DNA from: Endozoicomonas elysicola
GTDB lineage: Bacteria > Pseudomonadota > Gammaproteobacteria > Pseudomonadales > Endozoicomonadaceae
Direction: 5' to 3'
DNA: 64,000 nucleotides
NCBI RefSeq assembly: GCF_000710775.1
Contig: NZ_JOJP01000001.1
Span: 1,565,825-1,629,824, forward strand
Shown here: positions 18,701 through 27,445 of the stretch, in pieces
How positions within the stretch are numbered: the stretch's first letter is position 1
Layout: each line of letters begins with the position of its first letter
Notes under the pieces: generated by a model
What the model was told of the DNA's origin: nothing
The model's database searches: none
What the model saw: the letters and a program-made list of their open reading frames with translations, nothing else
Program-made: the position numbers and the translations under genes

Positions 18701-19120
18701 GTGAAACATCAAATTTCAGCAGATGATCAGCGATTTAAAAAGTGTGTTGAAGAGTGCAGCATTCCGGTTACAGAGTTTAATCACCTTGCTCATGTGAGAC
18801 TCGCCTACATTTATCTGGCTGAAAGTGACGTGGATGAGGCAAATCGGCAGCTACGCGAGGTTCTTATCCGGTTATTGAAGCACAATAATATAAATCCGGT
18901 CGATAAGTACCATGAGACATTAACCAGAGGCTGGCTACTGGCAGTTTATTATTTTATGAAAAAAACAAAAGATGCTGATTCTGCAGAGGCTTTTATTAAT
19001 GCAAACGACATTCTGTTGGACAGTCAGATCATGATGACACATTACTCATCAGAGCGGCTGTTTTCTGGTGAAGCTCGCCAGTTATTTGTAGAGCCAGATC
19101 TTGAGGCTTTTCCCCTTTAA
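18701..19120 (+). CDS. Conserved hypothetical protein
   Basis: This 139-residue soluble, mostly helical protein has well-conserved-looking blocks: FNHLAHVRLAYIYL (about 26-39), KYHETLTRGWLLAVYYFM (68-85), and a C-terminal ILLDSQIMMTHYSSERLFSGEARQLFVEPDLEAFPL. I have seen such HLAHxRLAY/THYS patterns in uncharacterised bacterial proteins but can assign no function. The start is a GTG behind a strong GGGGGATAAGG. It ends before a convergent terminator shared with the MDR reductase. Confidence 0.8.
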   Translation: MKHQISADDQRFKKCVEECSIPVTEFNHLAHVRLAYIYLAESDVDEANRQLREVLIRLLKHNNINPVDKYHETLTRGWLLAVYYFMKKTKDADSAEAFINANDILLDSQIMMTHYSSERLFSGEARQLFVEPDLEAFPL

Positions 19121-19147
19121 AAGTGAGTATTGATATAGTTGTCCTGC

Positions 19148-19175
19148 AAAGGCTCTGAGTATTTTCAGAGCCTTT
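19148..19175. terminator. Bidirectional terminator
   Basis: A perfect 11-bp stem AAAGGCTCTGA (19148-19158) and TCAGAGCCTTT (19165-19175) with a 6-nt loop lies between two convergent genes. T-rich sequence follows on the plus strand (CTTTTC); the A-run on the left arm gives U residues on the minus strand. Confidence 0.85.
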
Positions 19176-19193
19176 CTTTTCAAGAACACTCAA

Positions 19194-20249
19194 TTATGGC
19201 TTAGCAACGGATAACACAATCTTCCCGGTATGCTTCTTCTGAAGAAACACTTCCTGAGCCTCTACAATTTGCTCCAGCGGAAAAGTATGTGCGACCACCG
19301 GTTTGATATCACCTGCTTCAATATGGTGAACCAAGTTGGCAAAAACCTCCGGCTCAAGCACGGTGCAACCAAAGAAGCTTAAGTCTTTTAAATACAGTGT
19401 TCGCAGGTCAAGCTCAACAAGAGGGCCTGCAATAGCACCGGCTACTGAATAGCGGCCACCGGGCTTCAATACCTCAAGAAGCTCTCCCCACTGGTTGCCT
19501 CCCACCAGGTCGATCACCACGTCCACACTGTTGATACCCAGGGCATCGATCACACTGTCAGAGCGTGAAATGGTTTTTGAGGCGCCAATCTTCAGAAGTT
19601 CTTCGGATTTCTCCGGGCTGGTAATGGCGATAACACGAGCCCCTCGGGCTTTGGCAAGCTGAATTGCAGCGGAGCCAACGCCACCGGACGCACCGGTTAC
19701 CAGAACGGTATCTCCCGTCTTAACGTTGGGTTTGGTCAACAGATTTTCTGCAGTTGAGTAAGAGCAGGGAAAGGAGGCAAGTTCAACAGCCGTTAAGGCG
19801 CTGGAAATCTTATAAGCGTGTCTGGATGCTACGGTTGTGTACTCTGCAAACCCACCATCACACTCGGCGCCAAAGTACCAGGGATTGGCCAATGCCTTAC
19901 CGTCTTTCTCACGCAGGCAGGGTTCAATTAACACTCTTTCGCCGATACGGGCAGCACTGACGCCCGGACCGACAGCTACGATCACGCCACAGACATCGGC
20001 ACCCTGTATTCTGGGAAAGTAGAATGCTTCACCGGTCCAGCCTGCGTCCTCTTCATGATCCCCGGACTTGGAATACCAGCCGGTTCTGATATTGATATCG
20101 GTATTGTTGACACCTGTCGCATAAACCTGGATCAGTACTTCTCTATCACCTGGTACTGGCATTGGAAGGTCGTTCCGATATTCCAGCTGTTCAGGTCCGC
20201 CATGCCCAGTGAGAACAACGCCACTCATTTTTTCGGGTAACTGAGACAT
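19194..20249 (-). CDS. Zinc-type alcohol dehydrogenase / quinone reductase-like MDR protein
   Basis: A 351-residue medium-chain dehydrogenase/reductase. The GroES-like N-terminal half contains ATGVNNTDINIRTGWY and IQGADVCGVIVAVGPGVSAARIGERVLIEP; the Rossmann half has TGASGGVGSAAIQLAKARGARVIAI (AxxGGVGxxAxQ) near residues 176-200. The catalytic-zinc cysteine/histidine set of true alcohol dehydrogenases is not evident, so it is more like the NADPH:quinone oxidoreductase subgroup. The substrate is unknown. It is divergent from the flavoprotein gene at 20427. Confidence 0.88.
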   Translation of the reverse strand: MSQLPEKMSGVVLTGHGGPEQLEYRNDLPMPVPGDREVLIQVYATGVNNTDINIRTGWYSKSGDHEEDAGWTGEAFYFPRIQGADVCGVIVAVGPGVSAARIGERVLIEPCLREKDGKALANPWYFGAECDGGFAEYTTVASRHAYKISSALTAVELASFPCSYSTAENLLTKPNVKTGDTVLVTGASGGVGSAAIQLAKARGARVIAITSPEKSEELLKIGASKTISRSDSVIDALGINSVDVVIDLVGGNQWGELLEVLKPGGRYSVAGAIAGPLVELDLRTLYLKDLSFFGCTVLEPEVFANLVHHIEAGDIKPVVAHTFPLEQIVEAQEVFLQKKHTGKIVLSVAKP

Positions 20250-20426
20250 CTTACTTCCCGTTAATTATTCAGTTTTGACTATAAATTGGGGCAAATATCA
20301 TTTTATAAAGATGCAATATTGCGTACTGCTTTCACATTGTGTTGTGAAAACATACACTGTTCCCTGATTGGCTTGGCCTCCAAAGCAGCTAAGCAAAATA
20401 GAATAATAAGAAAAAAAGGTGATTGG

Positions 20427-22112
20427 ATGAAACCCAGTACGATCCGAATCGGGCGCCGTTATCGCAGTAATCGGCTGGAAGGACCTTATGACACGATTGT
20501 GATTGGCTCAGGCCCTGGTGGTATGGCCGCTGCCGTCTGTCTTTCCAAGGCTGGGCAGAAAGTACTGGTGCTTGAGCAGCATTACACCGCTGGTGGCTTC
20601 AGTCACAGTTATAGTCGCAATGGCTATGAGTGGGATGTGGGGGTTCACTATGTTGGGGATGTGGGTAACTCGAAGACCATGGCAGGAACGCTGTTTGGTT
20701 ACCTGACCGATGGAGAGCTCCAGTGGTCACCCATGGCTGATAACTATGATCGGTTTTATCTGGGGGATGATCAGTATGACCTGATCCGAGGTAAAGACGC
20801 CTTCCGAAAGCAAATGGTTCAATACTTTCCGGATGAAACTGACGCCATCGATCAGTACCTTAATCTGCTCAAAGAAGTGTCCAATGCCATGCCCGCCTTT
20901 TCGGCACAGAAACTGTTGCCGGGCTGGCTCAATAAAGCCATGCGCTTGGTGGGAAAAGGAAAGCTGCCGTCGTTTTTTAATGAACCGACGATTGATGTAC
21001 TCAGTCGCTTGACCAGCAATAAAAAATTGATTGCGGTACTCACTGGGCAGTGGGGGGATAATGGTCTGCCACCGGAGCAGTCCAGCTTTATGGTGCATGC
21101 CCTGATTGCCAGACATTACATGTTTGGTGGTTACTACCCGGTTGGTGGAGCTTCACGCATAGCCGAAACCATGATTCCCCAGATTCAGGCCAGTGGTGGA
21201 GAGCTGTTCACCTATGCAGAGGTTACCGAAATTCTGATTGAGAATGGTCGGGCAGTGGGTGTCAAAATGAAAGATGGCACCGATATACGCGCACAGCGGG
21301 TCATCAGTAATGCGGGTGTTTTTAATACGTTTGGGCGCCTGCTGCCTGCATCCACGGCAAGAGCGACCGGTTATTTGGATAAGCTGAGCCAGGTAACACC
21401 TTCCATGACCCACCTGGGTATGTATATCGGTATTGCCGATACGGCAGAAAACCTCGATTTACCCAAGACCAACTTCTGGATCTATCAGGATGAGCACCAT
21501 GGCCAGAATGTTGATGTCTTTTTAAAAGACAGTAGTCAACCATTTCCGGTTGTTTATATCTCGTTCCCATCGGCCAAGGATGCCAGCTGGGATGAGCGTT
21601 ACCCCAATCGCGCCACTATTGAAATTGTGGCCCCAGCAAAATATGAATGGTTTGAACAGTGGAAAGACGAAACCTGGGGGAAACGTGGTGAAGATTATGA
21701 TGCATTGAAAGAAGGCTTTTCTATACGTCTGCTTGAAGTGCTCTATGAAAAGCTGCCGCAGCTGCGTGGCAAGATTGATTACTATGAACTCTCCACACCA
21801 CTCTCCACTGACTTCTTCTGTTTCTATAAAAAAGGAGAAATCTATGGGCTGAGTCATGATCCAGACCGATTCACCCAGGACTGGCTGAAACCCAAAACCG
21901 ATATTCCAGGCCTCTATCTGACTGGACAGGATGTAATGACCGCTGGAGTTGTGGGTGCTGCGATGTCAGGGTTGATGACTGCCGGTTCTGTTTTGGGACT
22001 GGTGGGTGGCTGGAAGATGCTTAAGCAGTTACGGAGCTGGAAGCCTGCCCCACGGAAACAGCCTGCACATGTTTCCGGAAATAGGGAGGAAGATGCAGAA
22101 GCGGCGGTTTGA
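20427..22112 (+). CDS. FAD-dependent oxidoreductase, phytoene desaturase / retinol saturase-like
   Basis: This 561-residue flavoprotein has an N-terminal dinucleotide-binding motif VIGSGPGGMAAAVCLSKAGQKVLVLEQH (about residues 23-50), followed by AGGFSHSYSRNGYEWDVGVHYVG. The C-terminal FAD motif is PGLYLTGQDVMTAGVVGAAMSGLMTA. The family includes carotenoid desaturases, CrtO-like enzymes and animal retinol 13,14-reductase. No carotenoid genes are adjacent, so the substrate is open. I take the ATG at 20427, preceded by AAAAAAGGTGA; the frame extends upstream to a TTG at 20286, but that adds 47 residues without similarity. Confidence 0.9.
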   Translation: MKPSTIRIGRRYRSNRLEGPYDTIVIGSGPGGMAAAVCLSKAGQKVLVLEQHYTAGGFSHSYSRNGYEWDVGVHYVGDVGNSKTMAGTLFGYLTDGELQWSPMADNYDRFYLGDDQYDLIRGKDAFRKQMVQYFPDETDAIDQYLNLLKEVSNAMPAFSAQKLLPGWLNKAMRLVGKGKLPSFFNEPTIDVLSRLTSNKKLIAVLTGQWGDNGLPPEQSSFMVHALIARHYMFGGYYPVGGASRIAETMIPQIQASGGELFTYAEVTEILIENGRAVGVKMKDGTDIRAQRVISNAGVFNTFGRLLPASTARATGYLDKLSQVTPSMTHLGMYIGIADTAENLDLPKTNFWIYQDEHHGQNVDVFLKDSSQPFPVVYISFPSAKDASWDERYPNRATIEIVAPAKYEWFEQWKDETWGKRGEDYDALKEGFSIRLLEVLYEKLPQLRGKIDYYELSTPLSTDFFCFYKKGEIYGLSHDPDRFTQDWLKPKTDIPGLYLTGQDVMTAGVVGAAMSGLMTAGSVLGLVGGWKMLKQLRSWKPAPRKQPAHVSGNREEDAEAAV

Positions 22113-22140
22113 ATACACACTATTCAGAGAGGCAAAGCTG

Positions 22141-22205
22141 TTCTTAACCACAAAGGTACAGAGACACAAGAAGGATTTTTTTTGTGTGTCTTTGTGGTGA
22201 AAAAT
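22141..22205. repeat. CACAAAG-family palindromic repeat
   Basis: The left arm TTAACCACAAAGGTACAGAG (from 22144) and the right arm around TGTGTCTTTGTGGTGAAAAA (ending 22205) form an imperfect inverted repeat about a T-rich centre. It lies between two convergent genes and may serve as a shared terminator. It is a diverged copy of the 138-223 element. Confidence 0.7.
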
Positions 22206-22243
22206 ATGAATTAGCAGATAACACTCTTTTGCCTAATTCGGTG

Positions 22244-23053
22244 TCAGTACTTACTTGCCTCAATGAAAAGAGCCTGTCGTGTCAGGCCACTGAGATCATC
22301 ACCAAAAACGGCTTGTAGCTCCTCAGTCATCTCCTTGATTATCTGACTGTGACTCAGGCCTTTTTCCTGAAACTCGAAAAATACCGGTGTCCCCGTGATG
22401 ATGCTTGTAGCGGCTTCATTGGCTGAGCAGTTAGCCGTCTTTTTTTGTACGACCGAAATCTGAATGCCCATAAAGCCAGCTGCTTCCAGCTCTGTTTTTA
22501 GATAGTCCAGGCTGGCACAATTATGAGGAAGCTTGTGAAATTGAGGTAAATTGCCATCAAAGTAGCGGGCAGCTTTATTATAAAAATGAAAACTGAGTGT
22601 GTTCTTTTCAAGTGTGTCCCAGACACTGAACAGCAGTTTGCCATTGGGTTTAAGAACTCTGTGGGCTTCCCTGAGTGCAGTCTGTTTATCGTCGAAATAC
22701 ATCAAGCCGAACAGGCTGACCACAGCATCAAAGGCCTCATTGTCGTAAGGCAGGATGCAGGCATCCGCCAGATCAAAATGAACCCCGGTTATACTACCCA
22801 GCTTTTCCCGGGCCATGCTTAGCATATCCTCACTGATATCTGAAACTGTATATAACGAGCCTGACTCCAGATTCTGCTGCAAGATCTGTGAACCGGCACC
22901 AGTGCCAGCTGCCGTTTCAAGAATATCTCTGGGAACAGTTCTTTTCAGCCGAATGGCCATCTCTTCTGCGAAGGGCTGAAGAAATCTTGGAAAAATCAGC
23001 TTGTCGTAGTTTTCAGGCACACTACCTGAAAAGGATTGGGCAAGTCCTGACAT
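22244..23053 (-). CDS. Class I SAM-dependent methyltransferase
   Basis: A 269-residue methyltransferase with motif I VLETAAGTGAGSQIL (DILETAAGTGAG, about residues 40-52), acidic motif YTVSDISEDML, and FDAVVSLFGLMYFDDKQTALREAHRVLKPNGKLLFSVWDTLEKN, typical of the Methyltransf_11/25 (UbiE-like) group. It probably acts on a small molecule; the acceptor is unknown. It lies alone, convergent with the upstream flavoprotein. Confidence 0.9.
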   Translation of the reverse strand: MSGLAQSFSGSVPENYDKLIFPRFLQPFAEEMAIRLKRTVPRDILETAAGTGAGSQILQQNLESGSLYTVSDISEDMLSMAREKLGSITGVHFDLADACILPYDNEAFDAVVSLFGLMYFDDKQTALREAHRVLKPNGKLLFSVWDTLEKNTLSFHFYNKAARYFDGNLPQFHKLPHNCASLDYLKTELEAAGFMGIQISVVQKKTANCSANEAATSIITGTPVFFEFQEKGLSHSQIIKEMTEELQAVFGDDLSGLTRQALFIEASKY

Positions 23054-23152
23054 TGGGATATGGCCTTTGTTCTTTCGATTTACAGAGCCTGAACGGTAGA
23101 AAGAACAAAGGTAGCAGATTGAATGATTTTTGCCCTTTTGTGGTCTATTGCA

Positions 23153-23671
23153 TCAATTTGGGCGAATGGTGTCAGATGTGATCTGATAGTAGTTTCGCTC
23201 AATGATGGTGTTGTAGCTTTTATAACTGAATCCACACTTTTCCAGAACCCGAATGGATGCCTGATTCTCAGGGCGGGCAAAGGCCCCGATAACATCAAGT
23301 TTCAACTGTCGAAAGCCATAGTCAATTGATGCTTTAACCAGTTCTGTGCCCAAACCTTTTCCCCAGTAACCTTTGTTGAAAAAATAGGCGACTTCAGGGC
23401 CGTAGCCTGGGTCGAAAGGGTCTTCCATCAAGCCACCCCAGCCAATCACGGTTTTGTCCTCTTTAAGGCAAACCGTCCAGGGCGCGAAGCCTACAATATC
23501 CCTCTGTTCAGCATGAGTGGTGAGATAATGCTCGGATTCTTCCATATTTTGCACGTTAAATGTGAATTGCATTGCTTCCTGGTCCCGCTGAATCTGGAAT
23601 AGAGGTTCGACATCAGCCTTTTGGAATGGGCGAAGAAGAAGCTGTTGAGTTATCAATTCCATAGAAACCAT
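23153..23671 (-). CDS. GNAT family N-acetyltransferase (RimJ/RimL-like)
   Basis: From the ATG at 23671 the protein has 172 residues and starts MVSMELITQQLLLRPFQKADVEPLF, the usual RimJ/RimL-type beginning. The acyl-CoA site is YFFNKGYWGKGLGTELVKASIDYGFRQLK, then the IGAFARPENQASIRVLEKCGFSY block. The substrate is unknown. The frame is open upstream to 23836, but those extra residues have no family match and would overlap the divergent gene; ATG at 23662 is an alternative. Confidence 0.88.
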   Translation of the reverse strand: MVSMELITQQLLLRPFQKADVEPLFQIQRDQEAMQFTFNVQNMEESEHYLTTHAEQRDIVGFAPWTVCLKEDKTVIGWGGLMEDPFDPGYGPEVAYFFNKGYWGKGLGTELVKASIDYGFRQLKLDVIGAFARPENQASIRVLEKCGFSYKSYNTIIERNYYQITSDTIRPN

Positions 23672-23795
23672 TGGTTTGATCGAGCTTGCAAAGAAAGGGT
23701 GGCTAAATTGCTCCGATTCCTTGCGGCAGCTGGTGGATATAATAAGATGAAAGAAATGGAGTAAATCATTATCCAATGGATCAACAGGAGCAAGC

Positions 23796-24290
23796 TTGAT
23801 CGTCAACTTACTGGATAAACTACTGTTTGGGGGCATACTGCTGATCGTATTGCAGGTGCCCGTGTTGTCTGACCACTATGTGCAGTATCTGAGTGGTTAC
23901 TACGAAGCGACAAAACATCAGGTTGAGGGTTTCAGAAGCAATGCTGTCAGGCATGGATACCCCGATGAGTACGCCATGATTAATGATCTTTTGCAAAACC
24001 CGAATGCAGTGATAAAAGACGATGCCCGGCAGAAGAAGCAGACATTAATGGAGTTTGATAAGCTTAATCAGACCCTGTCTACCTTGATTCATGGTAATTA
24101 CTTTGAGCGGGCCTGGTTCATCAGCTCTCCGACGCAATGGAAAACGCTGGAAAAAGTACTGGTTAATTTTAAGCCGGGTATTCCACTTTCAATAAATGAT
24201 CTGGTGTACAGTGTATTGATTGCATTGTTGCTGAGTACCCTGCTGACACTTCCCTTAAGGGTTGCATTTATCAGCAGGGCCAGAGCCTGA
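23796..24290 (+). CDS. DUF2937 family membrane protein
   Basis: A 164-residue protein with N-terminal LLDKLLFGGILLIVLQVPVLSDHYVQYLSGYYEA (signal anchor, residues ~5-25) and a C-terminal helix DLVYSVLIALLLSTLLTLPLRV. A central helical, charged region lies between them, the layout of DUF2937 proteins of unknown function. The start is a TTG with AGGAG five bases upstream (23786-23790). It is divergent from the GNAT gene and convergent with the OTU gene. Confidence 0.82.
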   Translation: MIVNLLDKLLFGGILLIVLQVPVLSDHYVQYLSGYYEATKHQVEGFRSNAVRHGYPDEYAMINDLLQNPNAVIKDDARQKKQTLMEFDKLNQTLSTLIHGNYFERAWFISSPTQWKTLEKVLVNFKPGIPLSINDLVYSVLIALLLSTLLTLPLRVAFISRARA

Positions 24291-24296
24291 CTAAGA

Positions 24297-25523
24297 CTAT
24301 CGGGTTGCAAGCATAAAGTGATTACTTTCGGGCTTATCCTCTATCGCCTGATCCAGAATCATGATCATTGGTTGAACAGTACGCCCAAAGCTGTCTGTCA
24401 GATTTAGTCTGTAAGCATTTTCGAGAGAGTGTATGCCCAGTTGAGGTTTTCCTTTTTTATCCACGGCAAGTAGAGTTTTACCGAACCGATTAATGACCAT
24501 CATAGGCCTTTCGATAATCTGGGCTGCAAAGGAAATATCATCAACATTAGCGAAATAGCCTTCCTTACTAATATCTTGCAGTTCATTACCTTCACCCAGC
24601 CTGTAGTAAAGTCCAGCTTCAAATTCAGAACCGATGGAGTAGCGATAGTGTGAATGGAATGCTTTCGCTCTTTGTGCAGTACCAAGTCTCATGTCATACG
24701 CAAGCTCTCTTCTCACTGAATCTGGAATTCTTGCAAGTGTTTCGGGAGATATATTGTGAGTACATAGAGCATGGTAAAAGCAGTTTCCATCCCGGGGTAC
24801 ATCCTGGAAGCGATAACCGAATTCGGCAAGCATGTTGGCCACGGCCGATTTCTGACGTGCTATAGCCTGCTGTTCCATAAGGTATTGCTGATTGCTTTGT
24901 TGCAGCGCTTTAGCCAGGGAACAGTTACCTGAATTGAGGATTGCTGCTTGAGATGCTGACCTGGCATTTTCAGCCTGCAGTGTTTTTTGGCTTGCCTCAA
25001 TGGCAATAGCAATATCCCGTTGCAGCTGCGGGTTTAATGCATCTGCTCTGGCCTGAGCGTCGGCGGCCCGCTTTCTCTCTTCCTGCGCATGAGTTCTTAT
25101 ACTTTCCTGGATCACAGAATCTGGAATTGGGGCATCCATCAGATGGTTATTTCGGGCAGATATATTCTGGTTGGCTACGGCCTGCTGTAACGGTCTTGGG
25201 GTTGGAGCCGCAGGGCCAGACGTTGGGTTGCCAGAAGCGATCACAGATGAAGTGCCACCGAATAAACCCTGATTTCTATTTCGAATACCAGGCTGGACAC
25301 TCGCTGATACAGGCATGATGGCCTGAGCAATACCAGTCTGAGAGGTCAAGCGGTTACGCTCAAAACTGGCAGGGGGGGATACCAGTTGAGCGGTATAGCG
25401 CTGTCTGGCAGCAAACTGGCTCACTGGTCGCTGATTAAAATATGAGTTTGAAACCCCTTTTTTCGGCAGTTGGCGAGCGAGCCCTGAGACTTTTGGTAAA
25501 AAGGTTTTCACACTATTCAACAT
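24297..25523 (-). CDS. OTU-domain cysteine protease (deubiquitinase-like), with UIM-like motifs
   Basis: This 408-residue protein has an OTU fold in its C-terminal third: the catalytic loop DGNCFYHALC (Asp245, Cys248), the central segments RRELAYDMRLG and FANVDDISFAAQIIERPMMVINRFG, and the catalytic histidine in ESNHFML (His402). OTU proteases cut ubiquitin or ubiquitin-like chains, so the target is expected in a eukaryotic host. The first ~130 residues are polar and disordered. At about 171-178 (IAIAIEAS) and 203-210 (LAKALQQS) two segments fit the ubiquitin-interacting-motif core (hydrophobic-x-x-A-x-x-x-S). GGAG upstream supports ATG 25523 over 25610. No secretion signal is seen. Confidence 0.88.
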   Translation of the reverse strand: MLNSVKTFLPKVSGLARQLPKKGVSNSYFNQRPVSQFAARQRYTAQLVSPPASFERNRLTSQTGIAQAIMPVSASVQPGIRNRNQGLFGGTSSVIASGNPTSGPAAPTPRPLQQAVANQNISARNNHLMDAPIPDSVIQESIRTHAQEERKRAADAQARADALNPQLQRDIAIAIEASQKTLQAENARSASQAAILNSGNCSLAKALQQSNQQYLMEQQAIARQKSAVANMLAEFGYRFQDVPRDGNCFYHALCTHNISPETLARIPDSVRRELAYDMRLGTAQRAKAFHSHYRYSIGSEFEAGLYYRLGEGNELQDISKEGYFANVDDISFAAQIIERPMMVINRFGKTLLAVDKKGKPQLGIHSLENAYRLNLTDSFGRTVQPMIMILDQAIEDKPESNHFMLATR

Positions 25524-25876
25524 AGGCTCTCCCTGCAACCAGCTATCCTTGGTAATCAGCAGTGGGATTTGCCTGCTATGCAGGCATTCCACTGATGTTA
25601 TGACCAACATTATTCACGTAATGGACTCTTTTAAAATTATACGTTAGTACTATTTTTTGAGTGTTTGTGGTTTTTTTCTTTAAAAATCAATTGATTGTAT
25701 TTATTTTGCTGACTGAGGACAGTGTTCTTTCGGAGAAGCACAGGGTCGTATGACGCAAATAATGGCAGGCCCTTTGGACCCTGCGTCGCTCTATGTTATG
25801 TCCTGGAGAAGTGTAATGGGAACTACCTGCTGGCAGGGCGGCCAGCAAGATAGTGGTGTCAGGGCTGATGGTGATA
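25524..25876. other. Intergenic region between OTU gene and cbpM
   Basis: No gene is supported. The left part is AT-rich and probably carries the OTU promoter (minus strand). An imperfect inverted repeat CAGGGTC (25741-25747) / GACCCTG (25777-25783), with an overlapping GACGCA/TGCGTC pair, lies ~95 bp downstream of the cbpM stop and could end the cbpA-cbpM transcript. Confidence 0.45.
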
Positions 25877-26182
25877 CTAACCAGACATAAAGCGGCCCAG
25901 GCGCTGCTTAAGGTGGCGGTTCTCTTGCCGAAGTTGATCCAGTTTTTCCAGTAACTCAATAGCCAGTGCTATGCCCGGCCAGTCCACATCAAGGTCATCG
26001 TGCAGGCGTACCGCTTTTCTGGTCAGTAGCACCATGGCCGGACTGAATCGCCATTCGCCGCGCGAAGTACCCACAGGCTCGACAATCCCCTGCTCAATAA
26101 TTTCGATGATCGTCTCTTCTGCTACACCGGTTTGCAGACAGACTTCAGTGAAACTCAGGTAGGTGGTCTGTATATCGTTCAT
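25877..26182 (-). CDS. cbpM: Chaperone modulator CbpM
   Basis: A 101-residue MerR-HTH-like protein that in E. coli binds and inhibits the CbpA J-domain. It shows [30 protein letters not shown], a helix-turn-helix-like N-terminus, and [36 protein letters not shown], the C-terminal helix. The start overlaps the cbpA stop by four bases (ATGA), typical of coupled cbpA-cbpM. Confidence 0.93.
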   Translation of the reverse strand: MNDIQTTYLSFTEVCLQTGVAEETIIEIIEQGIVEPVGTSRGEWRFSPAMVLLTRKAVRLHDDLDVDWPGIALAIELLEKLDQLRQENRHLKQRLGRFMSG

Positions 26183-27132
26183 GAGGCTTCACTCCACTCG
26201 GCTCGCGGATCGAAGGGAGCCTGTTCTGCGAGCTGTTGCCACTGCTCCTTTAGGGAATCGTTGCTTTTTGGCATAACGACTTTTAACACCGCATAAAGAT
26301 CGCCCTGTACCTGTTTCCCGGGCAGGCCTTTGCCTTTCACACGCAGGCGCTGACCGCTCTGACTGTTGGCAGGAATGGTTAAGTTGATTTTGCCCGACAG
26401 TGTTGGCAGCGTCACCTTAGCACCAAGCGCTGCCTCCCAGGGAGCGAGGGGAAGGGTAATGATCAGGTTATGCCCTTCCACATCAAAGAGTGGGTGAGGT
26501 ACCAGCCTGATTCGCAAATACAGGTCACCGCTGCCACCATCACCAACACCCGGTGCTCCCTGACCTTTCAATCGGATAAGCTCACCATCGGTTACGCCAG
26601 GGGGGATTTTTACCTTGAGGGTTTTACTCACCTCGGTAACGTGTCCATGCTCATCATAATGGGGCAGGCTGTAGGAGATGGTTTTGGACTCTTCCGAGAG
26701 GGTGTCTTCAAGAAAAATGGGCATCTCGGTTTCAATATCCTGTCCTCGCTGGCTATAAGCCCTTCGCTGTCCAAAATCACTGGCTCGGGAGTCAGAGCCT
26801 GTGCCAAAAATAGACGAAAAGAAGTCTGAAAAGTCCCCCTGGAAATGGCGACCACTGTTGTCCCAGGACCCGGAAGGTTCCCAGCCGGGAGGTGGACGAA
26901 AACCTTGCTGAGACCCTCCGTACTGACGAATTTCATCGTACTCTGCACGTTTCGCGTCGTCTTTCAGTACTTCATAGGCTTCAGCAACCTCCTTGAACTG
27001 GTTTTCAGCATCATGGTGGTCACTGACATCCGGGTGGTACTTCCTGGCCAGTTTTCGATAGGCGTTCTTTATCGTTTTCTTATCAGCATCAGAATCAACA
27101 CCCAGAATCTTGTAATAGTCTTTGAATTCCAT
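26179..27132 (-). CDS. cbpA: Curved DNA-binding protein CbpA (DnaJ-class co-chaperone)
   Basis: CbpA is a DnaJ homologue that stimulates DnaK and binds curved DNA. The 317 residues have the J-domain (1-70, HPD motif in [15 protein letters not shown]), a glycine/phenylalanine-rich linker (about 75-130), and two beta-sandwich client-binding domains ([23 protein letters not shown] and [26 protein letters not shown]). It lacks the zinc-finger of DnaJ, as CbpA should. It overlaps cbpM by 4 bp. I found no clear heat-shock promoter in the upstream 313 bp. Confidence 0.95.
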   Translation of the reverse strand: MEFKDYYKILGVDSDADKKTIKNAYRKLARKYHPDVSDHHDAENQFKEVAEAYEVLKDDAKRAEYDEIRQYGGSQQGFRPPPGWEPSGSWDNSGRHFQGDFSDFFSSIFGTGSDSRASDFGQRRAYSQRGQDIETEMPIFLEDTLSEESKTISYSLPHYDEHGHVTEVSKTLKVKIPPGVTDGELIRLKGQGAPGVGDGGSGDLYLRIRLVPHPLFDVEGHNLIITLPLAPWEAALGAKVTLPTLSGKINLTIPANSQSGQRLRVKGKGLPGKQVQGDLYAVLKVVMPKSNDSLKEQWQQLAEQAPFDPRAEWSEAS

Positions 27133-27445
27133 AATGCATCCGGTATCGCTTCAGGGTAGGGATAAACAGAAGAGTTGGAACGTTTGTGGGTTTAATATAG
27201 ACCATATGAATCAGGGCTGTGACGATAGGCAGATATTCAGGTTACGCCTTCTAATTGCCTGTTGCTGGATGGTTGGGCTGTAAGCATAAAGCCAGATTTA
27301 TTATTTAATTATGAGTGGGCATAAAATAAACCTGACTTGAAACTTTTTTAAGATAAATAAGTCTTATTTCCAGTTTTACAAAAAACATGGAAACAAAGCT
27401 CTCTTTAAATACGAACATGGATTTTCTCTTATTAAAGGTCTTCTT
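27133..27445. other. Intergenic region, AT-rich
   Basis: This 313-bp divergent gap separates cbpA (minus) and the coiled-coil gene (plus). It is strongly AT-rich after 27300, which fits a horizontally acquired flank or promoter region. No gene or strong hairpin is seen. AAGG seven bases before 27446 serves the coiled-coil gene. Confidence 0.5.

Noticed and set aside
20286-20426. Upstream TTG start for the flavoprotein
   Set aside because: The 47 extra residues do not match the family; AAGGTGA precedes the ATG at 20427.
25687-25959. 90-codon minus-strand frame over the cbpM 3' end
   Set aside because: Overlaps cbpM in another frame and lacks a plausible protein composition.
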